Of a stretch of DNA of 46,945 nucleotides, positions 17,060 to 25,686 are shown in pieces. The notes beneath the pieces were generated by a model. It was not told the origin of the DNA, searched no databases, and saw only the letters and a program-made list of their open reading frames with translations. The stretch spans positions 1 to 46,945 of the forward strand of contig CAZIDG010000029.1 of the NCBI GenBank assembly GCA_964538065.1, given 5' to 3'. The first letter of the stretch is position 1. Every line of letters starts with the position of its first letter. Source of the stretch: G963664225 sp964538065 (GTDB lineage Bacteria; Verrucomicrobiota; Verrucomicrobiia; Limisphaerales; UBA1319). The position numbers and the translations under genes were made by a program.

Positions 17060-17125
17060 GTATTACGAAAGATGACAATAGTATGACGAATTTGCCGGTA
17101 TTACGCAAATATAAAAACGTATGAA
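17060..17125. promoter_or_regulatory. Candidate operator array (four GTAT-type heptamers) between divergent genes
   Basis: Four heptamers lie between, and just into, the divergent start codons: GTATTAC at 17060, GTATGAC at 17081, GTATTAC at 17098 and GTATGAA at 17119. The pairs repeat exactly: GTATTAC, 14 bases, then GTATGAC or GTATGAA, 28 bp in total each. E. coli NikR uses GTATGA with 16 bases to TCATAC, also 28 bp, but inverted; here the halves are mostly in direct orientation. Given nikR in the leftward operon, NikR control of both directions is a reasonable guess. The last heptamer includes the methyltransferase ATG. Confidence 0.5.
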
Positions 17126-17759
17126 TCACGTGCCTGTCCCTCCCAATCTGGATCCCCGTATTGCATTCTTTGATGAACTGGCACCGCGGTGGGATGCCAT
17201 GGGGCCTCCTCCATCCATGGTGATGGGCCGGATGGAGAGTCTTATGCCCCAGATGGGTCTTGCCGCAGGACAGGACGTGCTGGAACTTGGATGTGGGACG
17301 GGTTTGTTGTCCGGATGGCTCGCCAGGTGTGTGGCTCCTGGTCGGTTGGTGAGTGTTGATTTTTCACCTGCAATGTTGCAGATGGCTCGGTTGAAGCTGC
17401 CTGGCTTTGATTTTCGAGTGTTGGATATTTGCGCTGAATCGCCGGGAGAGTGCTGTTTCGATGCCGTTTTCTGCTACAACGCCTTCCCCCATTTTCGCAA
17501 TCCGGAGCGTGCCCTGGCTCATGTGGCTCAGTCTTTACGGGACAATGGTCGGCTGATTGTGGCGCATCTCATGAGCAGTCATCAGTTGAACGCCTTTCAC
17601 CACTCCTTAGATGGTCCGGTGCACCACGATTTTCTCCCCCACGGAGAGTGTTGGCACGAGATGCTTGGTCGGCACGGGATGAAGCCAGTGGTCGTCGTGG
17701 ATCGTGACGACACATTTCTTGTCGTAGGCGTCAAGGACTCAGGGCAGGGACGGCTCTGA
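17121..17759 (+). CDS. Class I SAM-dependent methyltransferase with His-rich C-terminal part
   Basis: The 212-residue protein has the Rossmann-type methyltransferase fold: motif I VLELGCGTGLLSGWLA near residue 53, SVDFSPAMLQMA for the acidic strand-2 end, FDAVFCYNAFPHF for motif IV and NGRLIVAHLMSS for the strand-5 region. The substrate is not recognisable. The segment from SSHQLNAFHH to GRHGMK holds eight His in about 38 residues, which suggests metal binding. The gene diverges from the NikR-linked operon across 62 bp that hold the GTAT repeats, so it may belong to the same regulon, perhaps in metal handling or ligand synthesis (inference). Confidence 0.85.
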   Translation: MNHVPVPPNLDPRIAFFDELAPRWDAMGPPPSMVMGRMESLMPQMGLAAGQDVLELGCGTGLLSGWLARCVAPGRLVSVDFSPAMLQMARLKLPGFDFRVLDICAESPGECCFDAVFCYNAFPHFRNPERALAHVAQSLRDNGRLIVAHLMSSHQLNAFHHSLDGPVHHDFLPHGECWHEMLGRHGMKPVVVVDRDDTFLVVGVKDSGQGRL

Positions 17760-17841
17760 GTCCCATATCAGGGAACGGCCTCTCGTTCAAGAGGAGGGCC
17801 TCGCCGGCTAATGGCGATATGGGTGATGAATGCAGGTGGCC

Positions 17842-20205
17842 TTAGCAGAACCCCTGATGTTCGGTACGTGCGATGATTTCTTCCTGAAGCGCCTTGGAGA
17901 GGTCGCAAAAATAGTCGCTGTAACCGGCGACACGGACTATCAGGTCGCGGTGGGCGTCCGGATTCGCCTGGGCTTCGCGCAGAAGGTCGGCGCGTACGAC
18001 ATTGAATTGGACATGGTGACCATCCATCCGGAAGTAAGTCCGGACGAGGTGCGCCCATTTGTCCACGCCATTTTCGTCGGATACGAGCGATGGGGTGAAC
18101 TTCATGTTGAGAAGTGTGCCGCCCGTTTTTATATGATCCATTTTGGCGGCCGATTTGATGACGGCCGTAGGTCCATGCCTGTCGGCACCTTGAACGGGGG
18201 AGATGCCCTCTGAGAGAGGAAGCCCCGCTTTGCGTCCGTCGGGCATGGCGCCCGTGACTGATCCAAAATAGACGTGGCACGTTGTCGGGAGCATTTCGAC
18301 CCGGTATTTGCCTCCCTTGGTGTTGGGGCGTCCATCCACTTCGTCAAAGCAGGCATCGAAGATGCGGACCATGATCTCGTCTGCATATTCGTCGTCATTG
18401 CCATATTTGTGAGTCCGGTGCGTGAGGCGTTGCTGCAGCAAATCGTGATGCTCATAATTGGCATCCAGTGCCTTGAGCAGTTCGGGCATCGACAGTGCCT
18501 GGCTGTCAAAAACGAGCTCCTTGATGGACGACATGGAGTCGGTCAGGCTGCCCAGGCCCACCATCTGGATGAAGGTGTTGTTATAACGGGCACCACCATT
18601 GTTATAGTCCCGGCCTTTTGGGATGCAGTCATCGATCAAAACCGAGAGGAACGGCGCGGGCATGCCATCGGCATACATGCGTTCAATGACCTGATTGCCG
18701 CGCATCTTGATTTCGATGAAATGATGCAGTTGCTTTTGGAATGCAGCAAAAAGCTCGTCGAATGTTTTGAACGACTCGGCCGGGCCGGTTTTCGGTCCCA
18801 ACTGTTTTTTACCAACGGGATCGAAGCCATTGTGAAGGGTGAGTTCCAGCACCTTTACCAGGTTAAAATAGCCGGTCAGAATGTAAGCTTCCTTGCCAAA
18901 GGCTCCCACTTCGACGCATCCACTGCATCCGCCTGCCCGGGCGTCTTCCAGCGATTTACCCTGTCGCAACTGCTCGGCAACCACGCTGTCCGCATTGAAG
19001 ATGGAGGGGAATCCATATCCCTGCCGGATGACACGCAGAGCGTGTTTCAAGAACGCGTCGGGGTTTTTTCGGGACAGCTGGATGTTGGAGCTGGGCTGTA
19101 GCAGGTGCATCTCATCAATGATATCCAGCAACATGTGGGATATTTCATTGCTGGCATCACTGCCTTCACGGGTGAGTCCTCCGATGTTGATGTTGGCAAA
19201 GTCGGTGTAGGTGCCGCTTTCGGCGGCAGTCACCCCCACCTTGGGCGGGGCAGGGTGATTGTTGAATTTGATGAAAAAGCATTCAAGAAGCTCGCGGGCC
19301 GATTCCGGCGTGAGTGTCTGATCGGCCAATCCCTTGGTATAGAAGGGATTCAGATGTTGATCGAGGTGCCCGGGATTGAACGAGTCCCAGCCATTGAGCT
19401 CAGTGATGACCGCCAGATGGCAGAACCAGTAGTATTGGAGGGCTTCGTGAAAATCACGGGGTGCATGGGCGGGCACATGCCGGCACACGTCGGCCATTTT
19501 GAGCAATTCGCCTTTGCGCTTGGGATTGGACTCCGTTGCAGCCATGGAGTCAGCCAGGTCAGCATGGCGGCGGGCGAAGAGGATGACGGCGTCGCACGAA
19601 ACGTCCATTGCCTTGAGTTGCTCCGATTTGGCAAACGCTTCCGGGTCATGGAGGTAGTCCAACGCCTCCATGGCGTTGTGGATGTCCTTTTTGAAGTCGA
19701 GCATCCCTTTTCGGTAAATCTTGTCGTCCAGGACGGTATGGCCAGGGGCGCGCTGTTCCATGAATTCCGTGAAGATGCCCGCTTCATAGGCGGCAAGCCA
19801 TTCCGGCGTCATTTGGGCAAAGATGCGCGTGCGCATGTTGCGATCGCCCCAATAGGGAATCACGGTTTTCGCGTAATCATCCAAAACCTCTGGCGCCACC
19901 TTGTAATGTGTCAGGGGACGGGAGTTCAGGATGCGCAGGTCCTCCAGACTGTGACAGGTCAGTTCAGGATAGGTGGGGACTGCTTTGGGAAAAGGTCCGC
20001 GTTCGCCCACGATGAGTTCTTCGGCCCCGATATAAATCGTCTTATGCTCGCATAGATGCAGAAAGGACCGGGCACGCAGGACTGGGATGCTGAACTTGCC
20101 CTCGTTGGCCTGGTAAAATTCGGTCATGAGGCGGGCTCGTTCCTGTGAAATGCATGGCTGGGAATCAAGGCTGGCGCGTCGCAGTCGTGCGGTTCTTTCA
20201 TTCAT
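17842..20205 (-). CDS. hypD: Glycyl radical enzyme, trans-4-hydroxy-L-proline dehydratase (HypD)-like
   Basis: The 787-residue anaerobic enzyme has its glycyl radical in VRVAGYSDYFCD (Gly761) and the thiyl Cys in GGCSGCVEVGAFGKEAY (Cys430, with Glu432 two residues on). The segments GAFGKEAYILTGYFN, MLPTTCHVYFG, AKMDHIKTGGTLLN and FRMDGHHVQFNV match what I recall of Clostridioides difficile HypD, whose Cys434/Glu436 sit at nearly the same place. HypD dehydrates trans-4-hydroxyproline to pyrroline-5-carboxylate. No proC gene lies beside it, so another C-O or C-N lyase substrate remains possible. A GGAG ribosome binding site precedes the ATG. The activase gene lies 3 bp upstream. The last residue is an extra Cys (QGFC). 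Confidence 0.85.
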   Translation of the reverse strand: MNERTARLRRASLDSQPCISQERARLMTEFYQANEGKFSIPVLRARSFLHLCEHKTIYIGAEELIVGERGPFPKAVPTYPELTCHSLEDLRILNSRPLTHYKVAPEVLDDYAKTVIPYWGDRNMRTRIFAQMTPEWLAAYEAGIFTEFMEQRAPGHTVLDDKIYRKGMLDFKKDIHNAMEALDYLHDPEAFAKSEQLKAMDVSCDAVILFARRHADLADSMAATESNPKRKGELLKMADVCRHVPAHAPRDFHEALQYYWFCHLAVITELNGWDSFNPGHLDQHLNPFYTKGLADQTLTPESARELLECFFIKFNNHPAPPKVGVTAAESGTYTDFANINIGGLTREGSDASNEISHMLLDIIDEMHLLQPSSNIQLSRKNPDAFLKHALRVIRQGYGFPSIFNADSVVAEQLRQGKSLEDARAGGCSGCVEVGAFGKEAYILTGYFNLVKVLELTLHNGFDPVGKKQLGPKTGPAESFKTFDELFAAFQKQLHHFIEIKMRGNQVIERMYADGMPAPFLSVLIDDCIPKGRDYNNGGARYNNTFIQMVGLGSLTDSMSSIKELVFDSQALSMPELLKALDANYEHHDLLQQRLTHRTHKYGNDDEYADEIMVRIFDACFDEVDGRPNTKGGKYRVEMLPTTCHVYFGSVTGAMPDGRKAGLPLSEGISPVQGADRHGPTAVIKSAAKMDHIKTGGTLLNMKFTPSLVSDENGVDKWAHLVRTYFRMDGHHVQFNVVRADLLREAQANPDAHRDLIVRVAGYSDYFCDLSKALQEEIIARTEHQGFC

Positions 20206-20208
20206 AGA

Positions 20209-21102
20209 CTAGGCTCCAATAATTGTCTTAAGACCGTGAGAGGTAAAGATTTTATAGGCAACTTGAAGTCGATCAGGCGAGGGTGGGGGGACGTCTCCAA
20301 GGGTATATGTGATGTCCAGACGTCGATATTTATCGCGTGCGGTATTGTGATATGGCAGGAGCGATACTTGTGTAACACCCTGGACCGAAGCGGCATAGCG
20401 TGCTGTTGTGATCCAATTCTCCTCATGGTCATTGATGCCCGGTATCACGGGCACGCGAATCCAGATGTTTCGGTGGGCACTTCCTAATCGTGCCAGATTC
20501 TCCAATATGCGTCGATTTCCAACACCAGTGGCCGCCGTATGGCGTTGATCATCCATGAGTTTCAGATCGTACAGAAACAAATTCGTAAGCGGAATGGCTG
20601 CCTGGATGGCATCCCAGGAGGTCAATCCGCAAGTATCCACGGCGGTATGGATGCCTCTTGCATGGCAGCGCTTCAAAAGCTCTAGCAGGAAGCCTGACTG
20701 GTTGAAAGGTTCTCCGCCTGAGAATGTTACTCCACCACTTGAATCATCGTAAAACAATTCATCCTTCGCCACTTCCTTGAACACTTCGTCTGTGCTCATG
20801 GTCCGTCCCATCATTTGACGGGCTCCGGTGGCACAGGCTGAAACGCATGCACCGCAAGAGATGCATGAACCACTATCGTGAGTGTTCGCCGTGATGGCAC
20901 CTTGCGGACACACCCTGGCGCATTCGCCGCACTGACGACAACGCGTTTCCATGCGAACCACTTGCGGATGGGGCGCGATGCATTCGGGATTGTGGCACCA
21001 GGAGCAGTGCAACGGGCATCCCTTCAAGAATACCGTAGTGCGGATGCCGGGACCGTCATGCACCGAGTACTTTTGGATGTTGGTTATGATGCCACTGGAC
21101 AT
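20209..21102 (-). CDS. Glycyl radical enzyme activase (radical SAM, PFL-activase family)
   Basis: The 297-residue enzyme generates the glycyl radical in its partner. The radical SAM cluster motif is CPLHCSWC (Cys29, Cys33, Cys36). An inserted two-cluster ferredoxin domain follows, with CRQCGECARVCPQGAI and CISCGACVSACATGA. The SAM-binding motif is TFSGGEPF. The inserted clusters are typical of activases of PFL2/HypD/CutC-type enzymes and absent from the pyruvate formate-lyase activase. It is the first gene of a two-gene operon with the dehydratase. Confidence 0.93.
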   Translation of the reverse strand: MSSGIITNIQKYSVHDGPGIRTTVFLKGCPLHCSWCHNPECIAPHPQVVRMETRCRQCGECARVCPQGAITANTHDSGSCISCGACVSACATGARQMMGRTMSTDEVFKEVAKDELFYDDSSGGVTFSGGEPFNQSGFLLELLKRCHARGIHTAVDTCGLTSWDAIQAAIPLTNLFLYDLKLMDDQRHTAATGVGNRRILENLARLGSAHRNIWIRVPVIPGINDHEENWITTARYAASVQGVTQVSLLPYHNTARDKYRRLDITYTLGDVPPPSPDRLQVAYKIFTSHGLKTIIGA

Positions 21103-21229
21103 GCCAAATGAATACTAAATATTACTATCCCACAGTATTGCCGGACCCACATGGCAATGCCAGATAAAAACTGACCCACGGTCTGGATGTTTGGGGGGGA
21201 AGCTGCCCTGGTTGGCGCAGTTGGATGGC

Positions 21230-21259
21230 AAAAAAAGGCCGCCAGGGTTGCTGGCGGCC
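21230..21259 (-). terminator. Strong rho-independent terminator of the gspELMD operon
   Basis: On the minus strand the stem GGCCGCCAG/CTGGCGGCC (21259-21251 with 21245-21237, five-base loop) is followed directly by seven T. It lies 37 bp after the gspD stop. The rest of the 21103-21296 interval shows no other gene. Confidence 0.9.
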
Positions 21260-21296
21260 TGTAAGTAACGTTGTTACCAGGGAAAGCAACGGCCTG

Positions 21297-23549
21297 CTAT
21301 TTGCCCTTTTTGAGTTTCTTCTCCGTCGCATTCAACCGCTTTTGCTCTTCCTTATTAAATTCCTGTTCGGCAGCGACCACCCCAGGCAATTTGCGTTTTT
21401 CCACTTCTGCCGCCAGCGAGGCATCCTTGGCCGATTGCAGTACTGTCGGGCGCATTAAAACGATGAGTTCCACGCGCTTATTGATGTCGCTCTTGCTTCG
21501 GAATAAATTGCCCAGCACGGGGATGTCCTTCAATCCAGGGACCCCGGATTTGCTCCGGCTCTTGTTGGAGGTGATATACCCGCCAAGCATGATTGTTTTA
21601 CCATCTTCGACGGACACCGTAGCGGAGGTGCGCCGGGATGTGGTGGTGGGAACGTCATTGTTATCGATCTTAACCGACGTACCCAACTGGCTGATATCCT
21701 GGTTGATTTCCATGACCACCAAACCATCGGGGGTTATATAGGGAGTGACTGACAGGGTAATACCCACCTCCAACTGTTGATAGCTCGATCGGTTGCCCGA
21801 GTAACCATAATCAGAGTAATAGGTTCCGGTGATGTAGGGGACTGTATCACCCACAAAGAACTCAGCGGGCACCGCGTGAGTGGTTTGAATGCGCGGGCGG
21901 GACATGACGTTAATGGTGCTGTCCGATGCAGCTGCCGTGACGGTTACGTCCAGATCATTTCCCCATTTTCCAAAATACGAGAGCCCCGAGCCCGACGGCA
22001 CATTGGTGGCCAGCGAGGAAGGATTCAAAAATCCCTGGCCGTTATCCATGAGGCCTGCACCTGTCAGTTTGCCAGTGGTCTGTGGCCGTTGAAGGGCGCT
22101 CACACCAAATTTGGAGGAGTTGTCGAGGGAGACTTCCATGACAATGCCCTCGATTAACACCTGGGCCAGAGCAACATCGAGCTTGGATACCAGGTTCGTA
22201 AGCACTGTCATGTCATGCTTGTTGGCATAAACCACCAGCGAATTCGCACGTTCATCCGGGATGATGCGGGCATCCGCCAGCAGTTGCGTATCGCCACCGG
22301 CGGCTCGGCTGACGATTTGCTGCAATCGCTGCTGGAAGGACGATTGAGTCGTGGTGGGTTGTTGAGTCTGTCCGGTCTGAGTCGTGCCCGTGGTCGTGCC
22401 GGTGCGTCGGGTTGAACTCATGCTGCCGACCCGGTTAAAGCGTGAGCTTGAGCCAGAAGTGCGGGTGGCCCGGGTGCCCGACGCAGATACGCCACCACCT
22501 CCACTTACCAGGCCCGACATGACGTTGTAAATATCCTCCACCTTGCCGTAGCGCACGGGGAATACCTCTAGTTTATAGTCGTTCTCAACGACGACGTCGA
22601 CCTTCTTGATCACCTCGAGCATGCGCTTGACGTTGACTGCGTAGTCTCGCAGAACGAGTATTTGGCTGCTGTCGATCGGAACGATTCCACCCTGGATCTT
22701 GGCAAAGGGCTGGATGGCGGACACAACTTCACTCGGGAGCGCGTTCGTGAGGGTGACAATCTGGGTTACAAATTGAGCAGCTTCAGGAAGTTTGTCGCCT
22801 TCACCCGTGATGAAGGCCGCACCTTCCTGGAGGGCTTGTGTCATGGGCACGGCATTCACAAATTTTTCACCCACTGGCACCATCGTGATGTTGTTGAGGG
22901 CCAGCACAGTATCCAGGGCCTGCCGGGCTTCCTTCCGGGTTAATGGAGTTTGCGCCTTGATTGTGATCAGCGTGGCAGGCGTGAGTTGGGGGGCTTTGAG
23001 CACGGTGCGACCGACCAGCTCACCGTAGAAATTCAACACCTGATCGATGGGCGTGTTGTCAAACTTGATGCCAACACCAGGAAGGACTTCATCATCCGCA
23101 TTGACTGTCGACATGGCGGCATTCCCTGGTGCAGCGGCTGGATTTCCCTGTGCAGCAGAATTTGGATCTGCTGAGGGGAATGCCGGAGGCCCAGGCTGGG
23201 CTGAAGGTTGGCCCGGAGGCGCATCAGGAGGCGTATTGGTGGACTCAGCCGAAACCGTGTCATTGACAGGCAAGGGCGGGATGCGTGTTATGCGAGGCGC
23301 ATTGGTGCTTGCTACTGCATTGGTGGAGTGAACCGTCGGCGGAACAGGCAAAGCAGGAAGCGGTCCCTTCACCGTTGACTGATTGGTGCCCGGTTGGCCC
23401 GGGGGACGGAAAAAGTTGGCCGGCGGTGCAGCGGGCGCCTTGGTGGGCGGTTGATTCGTCGTTTCGGAGGGCGCAGGGGGAGGAACCTGTGCCAGCGCCG
23501 TTGTTGCGGCGAGCAGGATGCCCAGAAAATGAGGAATACTTGTTTTCAC
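21297..23549 (-). CDS. gspD: Type II secretion-like secretin GspD of module 2
   Basis: The 750-residue outer-membrane secretin has a type I signal peptide (cleavage after ALA near residue 20) rather than a lipobox. A Pro/Ala/Asn-rich linker of about 125 residues follows, then N0 (VGIKFDNTPIDQVLNFYGEL), N1-N3 repeats (ILVLRDYAVNVKRMLEVIKKVD; IPDERANSLVVYANKHDM) and the secretin domain (MSRPRIQTTHAVPAEFFVG, DGKTIMLGGYI, VPGLKDIPVLGNLFR). A Ser/Thr/Gly/Gln-rich insert of about 55 residues interrupts the N-domains near 22340-22505. A charged tail rich in Lys ends the protein. It overlaps the gspM-like gene by 4 bp and differs greatly from secretins A and B. Confidence 0.93.
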   Translation of the reverse strand: MKTSIPHFLGILLAATTALAQVPPPAPSETTNQPPTKAPAAPPANFFRPPGQPGTNQSTVKGPLPALPVPPTVHSTNAVASTNAPRITRIPPLPVNDTVSAESTNTPPDAPPGQPSAQPGPPAFPSADPNSAAQGNPAAAPGNAAMSTVNADDEVLPGVGIKFDNTPIDQVLNFYGELVGRTVLKAPQLTPATLITIKAQTPLTRKEARQALDTVLALNNITMVPVGEKFVNAVPMTQALQEGAAFITGEGDKLPEAAQFVTQIVTLTNALPSEVVSAIQPFAKIQGGIVPIDSSQILVLRDYAVNVKRMLEVIKKVDVVVENDYKLEVFPVRYGKVEDIYNVMSGLVSGGGGVSASGTRATRTSGSSSRFNRVGSMSSTRRTGTTTGTTQTGQTQQPTTTQSSFQQRLQQIVSRAAGGDTQLLADARIIPDERANSLVVYANKHDMTVLTNLVSKLDVALAQVLIEGIVMEVSLDNSSKFGVSALQRPQTTGKLTGAGLMDNGQGFLNPSSLATNVPSGSGLSYFGKWGNDLDVTVTAAASDSTINVMSRPRIQTTHAVPAEFFVGDTVPYITGTYYSDYGYSGNRSSYQQLEVGITLSVTPYITPDGLVVMEINQDISQLGTSVKIDNNDVPTTTSRRTSATVSVEDGKTIMLGGYITSNKSRSKSGVPGLKDIPVLGNLFRSKSDINKRVELIVLMRPTVLQSAKDASLAAEVEKRKLPGVVAAEQEFNKEEQKRLNATEKKLKKGK

Positions 23550-24286
23550 GGTTTCTTGGGGGACTCGGTTTTCTTCGGCAACTCACGAGGCACGGGTGCC
23601 GGTCTGGGAGCCTCGAATTTGTTTTTGTTAGTGTCAAAATTGCGTGGTGGCGCGGCCACCTTTGCATCGGGCGTCTTGGAGGCAGGAACGGCGGCGGCAG
23701 CCTTGGCCGGCAGTTCAGGTCGCTTTGGCTTGGGCCGCTGGTAACTTGCGACCAGGGTGATATTTCCTTGAAGGCGTGTGCCGCTTTGGTCCGGTTTCAA
23801 GGTCATGGTGCGCACACGGATCATGGAGTTGGTGGAGCCGAGCGAGACCAGGAAATTCACAAGTTCCTTTTCACCGGTGACCACCGTGATCATGCGCGAT
23901 TTTTCTTCAAAGAATGCATTCGTCTTGCCGGTGGCAGTGGTGGAGACTTCCGATTGAGCCGTGATGTTCACACCGCTCTGTGCCGCCTGGTTTTGGATGG
24001 TGCGGATCAAATCCAGCGATTGCTCCGTGGGGAGAATGGATTGGCCCTGGCCTTCCAGTTCCGCAAGGCGCTTCTGCAAATCCCCGACGGTCTTGTTTTC
24101 GGTTTCCTTCTGGAACATCGCAAGGGTCTTCTGGGCCTTTTCAAGCTCCGTCTGAGCCTTGGTGTGATCACCATAATGCGGTATCACAAACCACAGGTTG
24201 AGCACCACAAAAACGATGAAGGCGACGACGACGACCAGTCGTTTCTCTCCAGGGCGCAGATTAAGTTTGTCGAGGAAACCGGTCAT
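23546..24286 (-). CDS. GspM/PilO-like inner-membrane protein of module 2
   Basis: The 246-residue bitopic protein has one transmembrane helix (LVVVVAFIVFVVLNLWFVIP, about residues 17-36), then a coiled-coil (KAQTELEKAQKTLAMFQKETENK) and a ferredoxin-like domain with MITVVTGEKELVNFLVSLGS, the PilO/GspM pattern. The C-terminal 60 residues are Pro/Lys/Ala-rich. It overlaps gspL (ATGA at 24283-24286) and gspD by 4 bp on each side, so the three are translationally coupled. Confidence 0.78.
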   Translation of the reverse strand: MTGFLDKLNLRPGEKRLVVVVAFIVFVVLNLWFVIPHYGDHTKAQTELEKAQKTLAMFQKETENKTVGDLQKRLAELEGQGQSILPTEQSLDLIRTIQNQAAQSGVNITAQSEVSTTATGKTNAFFEEKSRMITVVTGEKELVNFLVSLGSTNSMIRVRTMTLKPDQSGTRLQGNITLVASYQRPKPKRPELPAKAAAAVPASKTPDAKVAAPPRNFDTNKNKFEAPRPAPVPRELPKKTESPKKP

Positions 24287-25686
24287 TCAGCCCCCTTCAG
24301 GTTTAACTCGCACGCGAAGTCCCAGTTGATCGATTGCGGATTGGCGCCCATGCCTCGTGTGTTGTAGGGCAGCACCTTGCTGAACAAGGGAATACCGTTT
24401 GAGCCGTCCACCCGGTACTGGCTCATGGCCTGGTTATATTCAATGATCTGATTGACCTGGCTGGCTGGGGCGCTTCCATGGATGGTGAGGGTCTTGCCCT
24501 GCTGCAGAGAGAGGTCGGAGAGTGTCAGTTCCTGGGGAAGCAGGGTGGCCGCAGCTTTCCAACATTCCAACGCTGCGTATTTCAGGTTGACTTGGTCCTG
24601 CAATACCTGCACGCGCGCCTTTATCTGCATCACATTGGTATATTGAGTGCTGAGGCCGGTGATTTGTGATTCCACCTTGTATTTTTGATAATAGGTGTAT
24701 TGGACAAACAGGGCGTATCCCACCACGAGGAGTATATAGAGGACAATGATGCCCCCAAGACCTCGCATCCAGAGCCGGTCGATGAATTGTTGCCGGTAGC
24801 GGGTAATGTATTCCGCTGGCAACAAATTCACCATGGACTCATTCCTGGCCAGACGCCGCGCGCTGGTGGCTGCCAGTTCCGAGGCGGGGGATGGCTCGAT
24901 GACTTCGATGGTCAAATTGAGCCAGTCCGACAGAAGTTTTTTCCATTCAGGCGCATCCTTTTCATTCACCACCAGGATGCAACGTTGTATGCCTTTGAGC
25001 CACCCTTCCATTTCACCTGCCCAGGCGAGCTGAGTCAATTGTTCGCCCAGAACGTGAGTCCAATTGGCACTGTTGGACAGCCGAAGCAGATTAAGGTTTT
25101 GCAGAAGGCCGTTCTGCCACCACGCCACCAGGCAGAGACCGTTTTCTCCAACCTTCGTTGGATGCAGCCAGAGGCCCTGACCTTCAAAAGGGTGCGTGCT
25201 AAGCTGGTGGAGCAGGGGAAGTTCCAACCGATCTGCCAGATACCCACGGCCCTCGAGTTTGCCCAGAAATTCCTCCACATAAGTGCGGGCTGCCATGACT
25301 ACAATGACCGTTTGCATGCCCTCGCTGACTTGTGGCAGCACATCAATGCTCCAGACGATTTGGGCCACAGGCAGGGGCGAAAGCTTTTCCAATTGCAGTT
25401 CCACCATGGGCACCAGTTCGGCGGAATTGGCGCTTGGCAGATGGATGATGCGCAGGAATACCTGATCGGAAGGCAGCCAGGCTACATTAACTTTGGGCTG
25501 CCAGAGAGTATGCCAGTCCTTGGCGGCCATGCTGCTGGGAAATGGCTGATCAGCGGCCAGCGTTTGTTGGGCACTTGGACGGGCATCTGAACCGCTGAAT
25601 GCAAACTGCCAAAGCTGTTGTGGACTGGCATCGGCCTGCAGAACGTTGCACGTATGGATGCGTTGAACTTTTACTTTTTCACCCAT
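24283..25686 (-). CDS. gspL: GspL/PilM-N-like assembly protein of module 2
   Basis: The 467-residue protein has a cytoplasmic actin-like GspL domain (KVNVAWLPSDQVFLRIIHLPS; LVPMVELQLEKLSPLP). A membrane helix (IIVLYILLVVGYALFVQYTYY) lies around residue 320. A periplasmic PilN-like part follows, with LPQELTLSDLSLQQGKTLTIHGSAP. It anchors the ATPase to the membrane complex. The start overlaps the end of gspE by 16 bp. Its architecture parallels the PilM-N fusion of module 1, although the sequences are very different. Confidence 0.82.
   Translation of the reverse strand: MGEKVKVQRIHTCNVLQADASPQQLWQFAFSGSDARPSAQQTLAADQPFPSSMAAKDWHTLWQPKVNVAWLPSDQVFLRIIHLPSANSAELVPMVELQLEKLSPLPVAQIVWSIDVLPQVSEGMQTVIVVMAARTYVEEFLGKLEGRGYLADRLELPLLHQLSTHPFEGQGLWLHPTKVGENGLCLVAWWQNGLLQNLNLLRLSNSANWTHVLGEQLTQLAWAGEMEGWLKGIQRCILVVNEKDAPEWKKLLSDWLNLTIEVIEPSPASELAATSARRLARNESMVNLLPAEYITRYRQQFIDRLWMRGLGGIIVLYILLVVGYALFVQYTYYQKYKVESQITGLSTQYTNVMQIKARVQVLQDQVNLKYAALECWKAAATLLPQELTLSDLSLQQGKTLTIHGSAPASQVNQIIEYNQAMSQYRVDGSNGIPLFSKVLPYNTRGMGANPQSINWDFACELNLKGAE

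Noticed and set aside
19105..20055. 316-codon plus-strand frame within the glycyl radical enzyme gene
   Set aside because: It is antisense to an enzyme with intact active-site and radical motifs, and has no ribosome binding site or recognisable domain.
17842..20205. Identification as pyruvate formate-lyase
   Set aside because: Pyruvate formate-lyase has an adjacent Cys-Cys pair at the active site. This protein has a single thiyl Cys followed by Val-Glu, the dehydratase/lyase pattern.
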